This document shows positions 11,382-22,796 of a stretch of 64,000 nucleotides of DNA, piece by piece. The position numbers and the translations under genes were made by a program. Every line of letters begins with the position of its first letter. The first letter of the stretch is position 1. The notes under the pieces are model-generated. The model searched no databases. It worked only from the letters and a program-made list of their open reading frames with translations, and was not told where the DNA came from. The stretch comes from Pelodera strongyloides (Eukaryota > Nematoda > Chromadorea > Rhabditida > Rhabditidae), in assembly GCA_036852015.1 (NCBI GenBank), contig JAANDG010000679.1, forward strand, positions 1 to 64,000, read 5' to 3'.

Positions 11382-12034
11382 ATTTCAAAATCGAATCCAC
11401 TCCAAAGACATTATTTTTTTTGTCGTATGGATCTATTATCCTAAGGTAAGTGTCCCTTAGTAATTCCTAATGATGTCCCTTGGTAAACTTTCTTCCGAAA
11501 AACTAGAAACACATCGAGTTCTTTAGCGTCTCTTATCTATCAGTCCTTATCTTTCTAGTGCGTCTAAAATATTGCACCTTTTAATTCTGCAGACGTATAG
11601 TGCCCTTTTCTTATGACAAAGACTACGTGTTCCGTGTTAGTATAGTTGTAGACAGAGTGTTTCACTCTACTGTCTGCTTAGGTACCACGCGACAAATTGT
11701 ACTAGGCACTTTCACTTGTCTGTGTGTGAAGCAAGACCATTTTTATTAGTTTTGCAAGATCCGGCACAACGAACAACTTTATGCACTTTACAATGCGTAA
11801 ATTATTGTTATTAGGGCGTAGGCACATCATAAATGCTGGCGTTTTTTACTTTCTTTAGGAGATTTTATGACGGGCAGAAAGAGATGTCGGCACATTGTTT
11901 GTGAAAACTGTGTTAAACGCAGACTTGGTCATAAAACCGCGCCCTATACTATACAATAACACAGTGGCATGGAAGCAGCGGATGCTCGCACCAGGGTGTA
12001 GCCTGTCAAAATCGTAGACACTCACTATTATTCT

Positions 12035-12300
12035 ATAATGTTGCTCTGCGAATTCGCAGTATTTCTGGTGCGAATTCGCAGTATTTCTGGGGCGAACTCG
12101 CAGTGCAAAATCCTAGGCGAGAGAGCAGGCACTGCGGAGAGAGCGAAAAGTTTTTTTTACGTTTTTCGGTGCGAATTCGAAGAGCACACGAGAGTCTGCG
12201 ATTTCGCACCGCGTATTTTGCCGGTGCGAAGTTGGAAAGATTGCTGTGCGAATTCCCATATCCCCCTTTTCCGGTGCGAAATCGCACTCCATTAACAGAG
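12035..12300. repeat. Cluster of TGCGAATTCGCA-like palindromes
   Basis: About eight full or half copies of the dyad TGCGAATTCGCA (variants GCGAACTCGCA, TGCGATTTCGCA, TGCGAAATCGCA) occur in 260 bp, roughly every 20-35 bp. The cluster is repeated at 14747-15000. Confidence 0.7.
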
Positions 12301-12368
12301 CGGGGAGAGATGCCCACCAAAGTTACAAAACCAATCCCAGAAGGAGACTGTAGGACTTCCACTGCGTG

Positions 12369-12580
12369 TGAGGGTCTCGTGCATGCGGATGTATGTTTCA
12401 TTGTGATAAACTCCTCCCGCTAGGCGTAGGCTACAACACCTTGCTGTCTACGAATACTGCAGATTCAGGGAATAGCATAGTTTCAGGGAATAGTCCAGGG
12501 AATAAGCCCCCTATTCTTAGCAGTCACGGAGTAGGCCTTATGCAGATAGAGCTTGATTGCATACATAAAGGAGGCAATTG
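12369..12580. repeat. Isolated copy of the upstream-associated dispersed repeat
   Basis: Similar to 5553-5745 throughout, including CTCCTCCCGCTAGGCGTAGG and CTATTCTTAGCAGTCACG. It lies between the two segmental-duplication copies. Confidence 0.65.
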
Positions 12581-12794
12581 TGGGTGCCTGACGGCATACA
12601 AACAACATGTGCATGTAATACTGTAATAAACCAGTATTGTGTTGCAGCTAGTGTTAAAAATGGCCTATAAAAATCTTATATATAATAGTTTATTGGGGGT
12701 ATGCAATTAACACATCTCAAAAGGTGACCCTAAGATACCACGCTTCGTCTGGATGTGAAAGAACCACTGTACCGGGGTTCGGCATATATTATCT

Positions 12795-15081
12795 CCATTT
12801 TTTTCGCTCAAGGAAGAAAAAAGATTGGGTCTCATATCCGGCTTCACGCAGGGTAGTGTTGCCAATTGAGACCCTTTTGTAAACGCGCCATAACTACCAA
12901 TAATGTGCTAATAGCTAATGAGAACATGTGTGGAATTAATTTTAAAGTAAGGTGCGATCGACTAAACAAGGTCGACTAAAATGTTCATAGCTTGCAATAA
13001 CTGGAAGTTCACTAGTATAGTACTCCCACTGTTTGTCAAAATTCAAGTTAAAGGTTAAAAAAAGTTGAAGCTAGGACTGTTCTTCAGGGCCCCGAAGGGG
13101 TCCCTGCAGTCCGCTTAGAGGCCGTATTCACCAACACACAGGGAGCCCTCCCTAGGCACACGAGCTCTCTGAATCTCTTCTGCTCAAGCACTCTCTACCC
13201 ACTCTTTAGCTCCCTGGGGAGGCCAGGGAGGGCTCCCTGCATGTTGGTGAATATGGCCTCTGGTCTACCAAAGTAGTGCGCTCCAGAGATATAAGCCACC
13301 ATTTGTAATGGAAGAGGTAAGTGTACCCACAAAGTGCAGGTAAGGTATACTGGGACTCCAGCTTTTCTCTTACAATTTGAACGCAAGTTGTTGTAGAACA
13401 CATTCTGGGAACATTTTGTCTTCACGCTTCCCTTATCGTTCAAACTCTCAACCCTTATCTTTGATCCGACCTGAAGCAACTGGATCATTTTATAGGCACT
13501 TAATGCGTGTCTCTTTTCAAAAGTGTGACCAAGTGTTCTTGTTGCAAACTACGCAAACATACCTTGCAAATATTGCAAATGAGTCTCCTATTTTTGTGAG
13601 GTGAATTACAGAAAACTCGGCAAAGGCAAAATTGTTTTGGAGTACCGATTATGATACTTAGGTACTGTAACAACAAAAGCATAAAACAGAACTACCAGCA
13701 AAAGACGACTAACAATAAGTAAGGGAAGAAAGCGATTAAAGGAAACGCTACCAATGTACACCTAAGAATGAGCAGTGGTAGGCATACACCTTGACTTTAC
13801 AAGCAATACCGGAAGTTTTTTCATAAAAGAATTATGACACCACGTGACAACATTACACGCAATTCTGAAAAGTAGATCAAGAAGGTGCTAAGCCGCACCT
13901 CTTTGTTGTAAAAAATATTGGTTGGAATGGTGACACCCTTTGAACTTGTTTTCGCTTGAACTAGACTATTAAACATTGCCGCTAAAATAGTAATAGTAGT
14001 TATCAGTAGCGAGTTACAGAACAACAGTGTTATCAGCAGGGTGCAGGAGAGCACTTTCGTCAACACCGCAAAAAGTGCATTTCAAAGGAAATGTGCGCTC
14101 AAAATGTGAATAACGTTATTGTTTGTGCACCAGAGCTTGTGGATCAATTACCCTAAGGCTAATGTCCCTTGGTAAATTTTCTTCCCGTAAACTAGAAACA
14201 CATCGAGTTCTTTTGCGTCTCTTATCTTACAGTCCTTATCTTTCAAGTGCGTCTAAAATATTGCAACTTTTAATTTTGCAGACATATTGTGACCTTTTCT
14301 GAAGACAAAGACTAGGCGTTCCGTGTTTGTATAGTTGTAGACAGAGTGGTGCACTCTACTGTCTGCTTAGGTACCACTTGACAAATTTTACTGGGTACTT
14401 TTTCACTTGTCTGTGTGTGAAACAAGACCATTTTTATTACTTTTGCAAGATCCGGCACAACGAAGAACTTTATGCACTTTACAATGCGTAAATTATTGTT
14501 ATTGGGGCGTAGGCAAGTCATAAATGCAAGCGTTTTTACTTTCTTTAGGAGATTTTATGATGGGCAGAAAAAGATGTCCGCACATTGTTTGTGAAAAACG
14601 TTAAGACTCAGGTATACACCCTTGGTGAATGCAGTATTGGCCATAAAACCGCGCCCTATACAATAACACAGTGGCATGGAAGCAGCGGATGCTCGCACCA
14701 GGGTGTAGCCTGTCAAAATCGTAGACACTCACTATGATTCTATAATGTTGCTCCGCGAATTCGCAGTATTTCTGGTGCGAATTCGCAGTATTTCGGGTGC
14801 GAATTCGCAGGGCAAAATCCTAGGCGAGAGAGCAGGCACTGCCGAGAGGGCGAAAAGTTTTTTTTTACGTTTTTGGTGCGAATTCGCAGAGCACATAAGA
14901 GTCTGCGATTTCGCACCGCTTATTTTGCCAGTGCGAATTTGGAAACATTGCTGTGCGAATTCCCACAACCCACTTTTCCGGTGCGAAATCGCACTCCATT
15001 AACAGAGCGGGGAGAGATACTCACCAAAATTACAAAACAAATCCCAGAGGGAGACTGTAGGACTTTCACTGTCTGTGAGGT
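12795..15081. repeat. Segmental tandem duplication, copy 2
   Basis: Collinear with 8745-12372 but lacks the P2 element and the 10.7-11.4 kb insert. Small open frames shared by both copies (13377-13604 and 9298-9576) keep similar sequence on both strands, as expected of a recent duplicate. They are not taken as genes. Confidence 0.85.
13116..13262. mobile_element. Family E inverted-repeat element, copy 2
   Basis: Ends TAGAGGCCGTATTCACCAAC and GGTGAATATGGCCTCTG. Orthologous to the insertion at 9096-9239 within the segmental duplication. Confidence 0.8.
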
Positions 15082-15462
15082 ATGGATAAACTTGGCAATT
15101 GAGAGGACAGATCTGAGGTAGAAGCTGACCCTTACCAGCAAACGGAAAGGAAAGGCTAAATTCCAATGTGCTTCAATTGTAATGCTGATGCTCGCTTCGT
15201 CCAATGCTACATCCGTTTTCTTGCCTCTTTCAAAGTTGTAGACATGATGCGGTAGCAAGCGATTTTCGCATCAGGCCTCTCGTGCCTCGGGTATGCCATA
15301 TATATAGTAGTATGTTCCATAAAAGAGATGGGGTACAAGACTTATTTTTATAAACTAGTTTGTTAGTAATGGACATAAGTTATGTTTCCACTATCGACAA
15401 ACCTGGCAAATGAAGCGGAAACACGGAAAACACTCAAACACACAAGCCTGGTGCTGCACCAA

Positions 15463-15602
15463 AGGCCATATTCACCACTCAATTCCCTGTATGGATTTCC
15501 CATTTTCCCGCCTTTTTCTCTGCGTGTCTCCCTTTAGAATACTATTTTTTGTCCCCAGGGAATATTTCCCCGAGGGAATCGGTGTGGTGAATATGTCCTC
15601 AG
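15463..15602. mobile_element. Diverged family E element
   Basis: GGCCATATTCACCACTC at the left and GTGGTGAATATGTCCTC at the right are inverted, with a shared AATTCCCTGT / GAGGGAATCGG inner arm. Confidence 0.55.
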
Positions 15603-15805
15603 GTCATTGTCAGCTTGTTAGTTAAACCTGGAAACTTCGGAGTCGGCTGGTTCGCATGGTGTATGATGATGTTCGTAGAGTAGCAGAGGCTACATAAACA
15701 ATGCTGCCCGAAGACAATGTTTTATTGCAAATATGGGCAGATTTGATGGCTTATTTCCATCATAATGGATCAGGCGTAATGGCTGAACTTCCGCTTGCAC
15801 GCTTT

Positions 15806-18800
15806 TTAAATGACCGCATGCACGCCAAGTGTGACCTGAGGTAGCGTAGTGACCAGTTCCATATTTGCACGGCAAGACTATAGTGTTCTGCTCACTCGGC
15901 GTACTTCTTCCATATTGTTTTTACGCTTCAAGAGCGTGCACCTTTATTCAAGGGAGTTCAAAGTACAATTTCAAGGTTTGCTTATGACATGTTCCGCAGA
16001 GGTCCTGAGCAGTAGGCGACGAGTTCCAGATGACAAATTGCTCGACGTCTTCGGGCTAGGGCCAGGAGGGATCGCCCATGATTCCCTCGCCTGGTGGTGG
16101 TTTCAAAGGTGTCACGGGAAGGAATCGAACTCGGGTCGATTGCATTAGAGACGAACGCGCTGCCCACCAGGCCCCCATATGAGCATTTTCAGGTATGCTA
16201 ATTTATCTTGACTCCCGTTCTTTTTGTCCACCACTTCAAGCATTAGTTATTCATAAGAGAAGATGTACTAAAGCCACGTTCTTCGTGTGAGTGCCATACA
16301 ATCGTGGCTTTTTGTTTTTCATTTAAATTAACTCCAAAGAATGAACGAGCAAATCAAACAAACAATGTTGTGAATCATTTATTATGCACAATACGACGTA
16401 CAGTGCGAAACAAGCGAAGCTGAATGCTAATAATACGTGCAATAATATTTAAATAGTAAATGGGTACTCTTATTACTATATTATATTTTGAATGTATTTG
16501 GTCCAAAATAAAAGTTCAGTGTCTGGTGGGGTATACGGCATACGGCATACGGTAGTCTACTGGGATTTAGAATCCCAGCCATTTTAAGATACTTTGTGCA
16601 ATGTTTGTTTGTTCCTTCGGTGGTCCCACAGCATAAATCTTTTTCTTCAAGGTGAAGCCGAACGAGAAAGCACTCTGCAAATTGGCACTTAGTTTAAAGC
16701 GAAATACCGGCCGGTTTTTGAAATTGGCATAAATACTTAAAGGGAATATGTATGCCCTTTTTGAAGTTAAGCTGTATTAATAGAATGTGTGTTCCTCATT
16801 AAGGAAACAACAACAAAAATGGTTAAAAGTTTCCCATTTAAAAGAAAATGATTTTCAAAGTTCATCTTTTCCATAGTAAACGCGTTGCTTGACCCCCTGG
16901 CTTACACGGCAGTGCTGATGGAGCAAAAAATTTTACATATGTGTGCATACATCGGCATATAGCATGTAACAGCGACATATTTGCATGCAAATGAGAATAT
17001 TCGAATTTACATATTCAGTCGCCTACTTAAATTCATGTCTGGTGTGGTAACTCTAGTTTCGCAGTTGTTTTGCTCATTTTGAGTGCCTACATATTCCCTT
17101 TAATGATACAGCTGTCCACGATGCATTTCAAAGGCCGATTTTTGAAACGCATCTCAAGTACTTGCATTCATATGCGTTTATGCAAAGTGGGATCGAACTG
17201 AGGACTATTTATGTTCATTCGCATAATCTGCATAATAAGGCTCGTTTACTCGATGCGTTTCAAAAACCGGCCGTTATCTCGCTTTAAACGTGCACCTTTA
17301 TTCAAGCGTTGTGCAGCACAGTGTTCAACGTTTGCTTAGGACGTGTTCCGAATAGAGCAACAATCCGTTCTACCAGATGATTAATTAGCTGGACCTGGAC
17401 GTGTTTCACTTGACAAACAATACTTGTCGTATAAACTATACCTGCATTCCAGTCGCTTTAAGCGTGAAGGTGTGCCTGGTCCCTGCGGTTAAGTTCATGG
17501 CGCTATTCAGATATCTCAGCTTTGTCGTGGGCCCAATTTGGCTAAAAAGGAATGAATTAGCGCCTACTTCACACATTTCTTTCCACTTGCTTTAGTCTTC
17601 ATCCAGCTCATCCTTCTAATATTTATATTGATCTCTCTCTTTCTCTTTCTCTTTCTCTCTCTCACTATCTCTCTCTCGCACTCTTTTTCTCTCTCTCTCT
17701 ATATATATATATTTTGCTTCTTGCTCTTACCTGTACAACTTTCCTTCACAGAGACCGTATTCACCAACACACAGCGAGCCCTCCCTAGGCTCACGGGCGC
17801 TCTGAATCTCTTCTGCTCTCACACTCTCTGCGCACTCTTTAGCTCCCTGGGGAGGCCAGGGAGAGCTCCCTGTGTGTTGGTGAATACGGCCTCAGTTCTC
17901 ACGCGCTAAATGTACAACGTACTATTGGCTTCCCGGATCACCTTCCCATAACATCCTAGCACCGCCCATATTGCTGACGTTATATGCCACCTAGAACAAG
18001 TCAAAGTTGGCAAGTTGTCAAAACTTGCGCGAAACATTTTTGTACGTTCGTAAGAAATGTTATTTTATGTTACGGTTTGGTCATAAACTCATGCGATAAC
18101 GCACAAATGGTGCAAAATGTGGCTAGGTAATTATGGTGGATATGGTGCGGGATCTTCAGAGACAAATCGTTATACGTTCTCGAAATTCCAATTAAAGCGA
18201 AATACCGGCCGGTTTTTGAAAATTTGAAACGCATCGAGTACATCAACATTCTTATGCAGCTTGTGCAAATGAACATAAATTAGGATGAAATATCGAGCTA
18301 AATTCGAGCAAATTTGCATAAATATATAAGGGTTCAGTTGTCCACGATGTGTTTCAAAAACCGGTCGGTATTTCGCTGCAGAAGCGACTTACTGGGGCGT
18401 TGTCAGCAACATCGACTTCTAGTGTTTCCCATGGTTGAACTGTTATTATCCACTGACATGTGCTAGCATTGTAATACTGGGGTTGTGGAATTGTGGGATT
18501 CGCATCCCAGAAGTACCCGGGTGAAACAATTATTGCCTTATCGTCAACACTGAGAGGTTGAGCGGTACCCGGGTTAGCACAAGTACCTGAACACGGGGTC
18601 CCTTTATAAAATGATAATGTAGGTTTAGAGCAATTTTAACCGAGAACTAACGCTGTTGGATTCCTTAGCTAATCCATTCTATTAGTTACAGCACTCAGAA
18701 CACTACCATATCATTTTATCACGTAAACTTTCCAAATCATGGCCACGTCACTAGTAGCTTTTCGCCTTAATTACAGCTCAACGCACAACCGCTACACCAA

Positions 18801-19516
18801 AAACTGTTGTTCTACGTCAAGTAAACTGTCCCAAAACATTACTTGTATGACAATTGCGCGCACTTCCAAGATTTCCAGAGCATGTGCACACGGCTTGACC
18901 ATTTTTCTAAATTTGCATGGTACAATAAACAAACAAACACTAAATAAAATCTATAATCTAAAAATAGAAAATGTTTGGCCGCATGTGTGGAAAATTCTTG
19001 GATGCTATGTCATTTACACCTGATTTGTGGAAAAATATCAAACTTGAGCGCAAATACTTGAACTAGACTAGAAGTGTACCTTACCACGATACATTTGCCA
19101 TAGTTAGTGCAATTTTTCGTCTGGCAGGGATCGGGCGTTGTAGTTGGTGTAGTAGTTGTCGTGGTAGCTGAAGACGAATGGCTTACTTTCCAGGTTTTTA
19201 GGTTCACTATACCTGTTTCTGAGATTCCCGGTACAGCTTCAGCTAACATAATTTTGCGGCCTCCAGGTTAGGTGCCTTTATTTGGGCCCACAACACCGAG
19301 ATTACTCGATGGGAAGGGATCTGTACGCATACTACACTAGTTACAAAACTAGAAATAATATTACTATCTTTTAAAAAAATAAAATCAACTTATACACTAA
19401 AATCCAAACTCACTGGTAGGAGGCGGAGGAGCTGAAAAGCAAAATGTTATTTTTGTTTTGGGAATAATTATTGCTCTTGCGCAGAGTAATTATAATGGTA
19501 TGGGCCATAGAGAGAC

Positions 19517-19566
<50 letters not shown>

Positions 19567-22316
19567 AGGGAGAGAGAGGTAGAGATAGGGCGAGAGAAAG
19601 AGAGAAAGAGGGTCCCTTGTTTCCCTTATTTACATAATTGCAAGTCCAGGTTGTCAGTTTCCTACGTAATACCGGTTTCGTTACTTCCCAAAGTTTCATA
19701 TTAGAACTTACGTCGTAGGCATGCTTTATAATAACACGAGCTCAGCTCTCGACGGAAGATTTCAACGATCTGAGTTACTTTGTCCAAGCTTTCGTCGGCG
19801 TTCTAAGAGTTTATTTTAAATATATGAAGCATAGTTGTTCGTAAAGCGAACTACTGGCCGTTTTTTGAAACTTATGTCAAATAATTGCTTTCCCATGCGC
19901 TGGATGCAAACGAGCATTATTAGAATAAAAACCGACCCCAATTCGAACGCACTTAGCATAAATAATGCAGTTTTGAGATGCGTTTCAAAAACCGGCTGCC
20001 ATATGGCTTTAAATTAGCGAATGGAATATAATAAGTTTGCGGACGAAAACAAACCTGGCGCTCGACGCCCATCGTGCTTACATTTAGCTTCAGTTGAGCA
20101 ATTAGGCTGAAAAAATTAATTAATTTCAGTGTTTGTTGCAGTCTTCAGTCAACGTTAGTCGGTTCTTCCTATGCTCCTAAATGTTTAGGGCCTAACCTTT
20201 GAAATTTTGAAACGTCAAGAAAGTAAAACATTATATTTTGCAAACAAAGGAAGCACGCACTACATTTCGAGGCTAATCTCTGAAATAAGATATTTCCTTA
20301 CACTTTAGTATTCTGTATAGCCAGCAATAGTTTCTCGGCTTCCTGTCGGTATGTGTTCAGGTTGTTCATTTTTTCGAATTTGGTAATGTTCATCGTCCAA
20401 GAGTTCAGAGAATCGCTGCAACAAATATAGTGAAACACCGATATTGCCATTATTTTCCAAAAAAAACCTATACGGCCATCAAGACCCGATTTTCCGAGGG
20501 ACTTGATCGGGTTTTACGGGGGTTTCGTTTTTTTTTACTTAAAGCTAAATACCGTCCGGTTTCTGAAACGCGTCGTGGACAACTGAATTCTTACGTATTT
20601 ATGCTAATTTTCTCGAGTTTAGCTCGATTCTTTATTATAATTTATGTTCATTTGCATAAGTTGCATAATAATGATGGTGTACTCGGTGTTTCAAAAACCG
20701 GACGGCATTTAGCTTTAAAGGGAGAGGCCCATGAGAATGAAGTTTTCCTCAATTTATTTGTAAAGAATGTCCGGAATTTGAGAATTATTACTGTGAAAAC
20801 CGCATTGCGTGAAGCCTCAAACTCGCAGAGTTATTCCCCGGCAAACAGTTCGGCTAGGTACCGTAGTCAGCAACGTCAAAATTCGTTTTTACGGTTTATA
20901 TGCGTTCATTTGCATTCTTTCTCTATATAAGAATGGTCAAACGAATAAAGATCATTCCTACAACTATAAAGAGGCGTTTGCAATACAAGAATGCCCTAAA
21001 AGCGAGAAAATTGATTCTGACTACGGTACCTGGCCGAACTCTTTGCCGGGGAATAACTCTGTGAGTTCTAGGCTTCAAGCAATGCGGTTTTCACGGTAAT
21101 AATTCTGAATTCCGGACATTCTTTACAAATAAATTGAGGAAAACTTTATTCTCATGGGCCTCTCCCTTTAACATTAATTAGTATTATGGCTGGGGCATCA
21201 ATGCATGTGTGTGTTTTGCTTCTAAACTTCAATCAGCCATTTTGTGTGCCCATTACCGCAATTTTATGTATCTGTTTAAAAAAATCCGCATTATAGAAAA
21301 TTTGATGTTTTGAGCGAATGTGTTCATGCATGCTTAGAAAGAATAGTCCCATGGCTACTTCTGCCGCTCCTGATTGTAAATATTCTCGTATAGCTCCATA
21401 CTTGGGAGCAAAATCAAGTAAACTTGCCATACATGAAACCCCCATTGGTCATTAGACTTTGTTAGGGTGGTATTGCATACATGACAACTAATCTGGTTAC
21501 TGTATTTTCAACCATAACTTCGATTTTCAGAAAATGTTCTGGAATTAAGTAAACGAATAACATGCATTTCAGTTCTGATGAGAAGTGCTTCTTTATCAAT
21601 GAATTCCTTAGTGAGATCGGGCGCCAGCAAGGTGTAGGTACATCGTGACTTTAGACAATTCTTCGTGATTCCTGAACATATGCGACAATACTTTCTCACC
21701 TCTTCTATTTCATTCAACTTTGGGAGACGCTGAAAAATCAAATGTCACTTCCTTTCCCTCTTACGATGTTAAAGTAGTATGTACCTACGAAATTTGCACA
21801 TGATACTGTGTTTCCTATGCATATTTTTGGTGCCCATCCGAAGCTTCCGGCATCAAATTTACATATGCAAATTTCCCAAAGTAGAATACTGCCTTTAAAA
21901 CATCAATACACGAACCTGTTTTTGACACGTTCACAGGAGGCATGCTCATCGTAGGCGATATAGAAGAAGTTTCAATTTTTGCTGCTGTAGTCGCCTAAAT
22001 ATTTATGGAAATGTTTCGCTTATTTTGTCAGTAGTCGAAGAGGCCTCTATTGAAATGTAAACTAGAAAAGTCATCAACTAAGAAAAAAACTTTAGAGTAA
22101 CCGTATTAAAGGAGGAGGTTCACGAGAATGAAGTGCTCAAATAGTTTCTTTTTATTGAATTTGAATGGAATTTGATACCATCATCTTTCGATAAAAGGAA
22201 ACCATTTGAACACTTCATTCTCGTGAGCCTCCTCCTTTAACAAAGTATTAAAAAACAACCTTAACGATGGCGGGTATCAGTAGAAATAGGATCATTAAAC
22301 TTCCGTAGAAGTTCAT
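15806..22316 (-). CDS. Gene C: secreted EGF / CUB-like domain protein
   Basis: Supported exons, 5' to 3': 22316-22260 (signal peptide MNFYGSLMILFLLIPAIVK); 21994-21929 (Thr/Ser-rich, ending MSMPPVN); 21729-21562 (Cys-containing, RLPKLNEIEEVRKYC...); 20415-20302, 20106-20055 and 19802-19712 (helical, e.g. NADESLDKVTQIVEIFRREL); 19431-19414 (PPPPT); 19167-19085 and 18906-18843 (EGF); 18586-18393, 17990-17923, 17541-17442 (CUB-like); 15835-15806 (last codons and TAA). All junctions from 20415 onward keep phase. EGF spacing is canonical, C-x4-C-x5-C-x8-C-x-C-x9-C. The CUB-like part has SPGYF, YYNASTCQWIITV and LRYLNS. An AATAAA follows at 15726-15721. At least one exon is missing between 21562 and 20415, because the phase changes from 0 to 2. 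The family is extracellular; binding partners are unknown. The terminal exon is the least certain. Confidence 0.72.
15917..16176 (-). mobile_element. tRNA-headed SINE-like element, full copy
   Basis: Read on the minus strand, it begins GGGGGCCTGGTGGGCAGCG (A box), has a B-box GAGTTCGATTCC about 45 nt on, then a unique body and a tail CTTGAATAAAGGTGCACGC. Headless or partial copies occur at 6150-6275, 17286-17370, 22797-22960, 37937-38045 and 41096-41150. Confidence 0.7.
16698..17283. mobile_element. TTAA MITE family D interrupted by a second TTAA MITE (family P4)
   Basis: Outer ends AGCGAAATACCGGCCGG and CCGGCCGTTATCTCGCT are flanked by TTAA (16694-16697, 17284-17287). Inside, AGGGAATATGTATGCCC ... 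GTGCCTACATATTCCCT occupies 16741-17099 with its own TTAA flanks. This is a nested insertion using the same target site. It lies between gene C exons. Confidence 0.75.
17749..17895. mobile_element. Family E inverted-repeat element
   Basis: CAGAGACCGTATTCACCAAC and GTTGGTGAATACGGCCTCAG ends, in the intron between gene C exons 17990-17923 and 17541-17442, starting 27 bp downstream of the upstream exon's donor. Confidence 0.75.
18192..18382. mobile_element. Family D MITE in a gene C intron
   Basis: AAAGCGAAATACCGGCCGG at the left and CCGGTCGGTATTTCGCTG at the right are inverted. The element ends about 10 bp from the splice donor of gene C exon 18586-18393. Confidence 0.75.
19507..19610. repeat. 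(GA)n microsatellite
   Basis: Purine-only GA tract inside a gene C intron. The 60-80 aa frames across it are simple-sequence artefacts. Confidence 0.95.
19843..20014. mobile_element. Family D MITE
   Basis: AAAGCGAACTACTGGCCG at the left and CCGGCTGCCATATGGCTTT at the right, with the family's internal GCATAAATAATGCAG block. It sits in a gene C intron. Confidence 0.65.
20535..20714. mobile_element. Family D MITE abutting a P1 MITE
   Basis: Ends AGCTAAATACCGTCCGG and CCGGACGGCATTTAGCT. The TTAA on its right (20715-20718) is also the left TTAA of the P1 element that follows, so P1 inserted into the target duplication of D. Confidence 0.75.
20719..21167. mobile_element. TTAA MITE family P1 (copy 2)
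   Basis: Ends AGGGAGAGGCCCATGAG and CTCATGGGCCTCTCCCT, flanked by TTAA at 20715-20718 and 21168-21171. It has about 200-bp arms as in copy 1. The 166-aa plus-strand frame across this and the preceding element is a repeat artefact. Confidence 0.85.
21233..21430 (-). other. Possible extra exon of gene C
   Basis: A minus-strand open stretch reads SLLDFAPKYGAIREYLQSG, then AAEVAMGLFFLSMHEH and ends at a plausible donor (ATTGCG then GTAATGG). It lies where gene C lacks an exon. No acceptor gives matching phase with both neighbours, so it is not included in the model. Confidence 0.3.
21766..21898. mobile_element. Short TTAA-flanked inverted-repeat element
   Basis: TTAA-AGTAGTATGTACCTACG at the left and AGTAGAATACTGCCT-TTAA at the right. 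Subterminal ATTTGCACATG / CATATGCAAAT are inverted. It lies in a gene C intron. Confidence 0.6.
22110..22236. mobile_element. TTAA MITE family P3
   Basis: Ends AGGAGGAGGTTCACGAG and CTCGTGAGCCTCCTCCT, flanked by TTAA at 22106-22109 and 22237-22240. The inverted paralogue at 24205-24222 reads through without an insert, giving an empty site. It is in gene C intron 1. Confidence 0.85.
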
Positions 22317-22590
22317 CGCGAAACCCCGGCAGTCACACATCACATGTACAGTAGCTATATAGCGCGCGTACCATAAAATATCATAAAACCATTATAAAAT
22401 ACGGAACGCCCATTGTTATCAGGGTGGAGTGCTGTTCGATTTGCTTCCGTAAACTCAGAAAAAAGACTTGATTTTTGGGGGGCGCCAATTATTTTCAAAC
22501 AAGTATTGTACCACTTCGCTTATGACACGAGCTTCTTGACCCTGTATTCGCTCGTGCAAGCGGGTGTATGTCTCATGGTGATGAACTCCT
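22317..22590 (-). promoter_or_regulatory. Shared upstream region of gene C with TATA box
   Basis: On the minus strand CTATATAG lies at 22362-22355, followed by GTACATGTGATGTGTGAC and the start codon at 22316. Similarity to the gene A upstream region extends to about 22590; similarity to gene D covers the first 200 bp or so. Confidence 0.65.
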
Positions 22591-22796
22591 CCCGCTAGGC
22601 GTAGGCCGCAACACCTTGTTTAGCCAGCGAGACTGCAGGTTCAGGGAATAACATTTTAGGGCAATGGGCGCCAACTATTTTCAAACAAGTATTGTGCCAC
22701 TTTGCATGTGCCATTTTCCTAGTTGGCTGTTTGTGTGGGACCAAGTTCTTTGATTCGCTATCATCATCGTTTTCTTTTTTAATTTTTTTTTTATTT

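Larger units (their letters stand above)
8745..12372. repeat. Segmental tandem duplication, copy 1
   Basis: This block aligns collinearly with 12795-15081, from the GGGTCTCATATCCGGCTTC segment to the GACTGTAGGACTT segment. Copy 1 carries two extra insertions: a TTAA element at 9721-10151 and a 0.7-kb block at about 10712-11420. It also has three units of a local 65-bp repeat (10245-10445) where copy 2 has one. No conserved gene was recognised in either copy. Confidence 0.85.

Noticed and set aside
9298..13604. Small frames conserved between the two segmental copies (about 75-92 aa, both strands)
   Set aside because: Both strands are equally conserved, as expected from a recent duplication. 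There are no splice context, domain or codon-level constraint signs.
19471..19704. Arg/Glu-repeat and Ser/Leu-repeat frames
   Set aside because: Translation of (GA)n; the same applies to 36911-37294 outside the real C2C exon, and to 51348-51450.
20430..21099. 166-aa and 96-aa plus-strand frames
   Set aside because: They run across a D MITE and a P1 MITE; the same translated segments appear in other copies of these elements.
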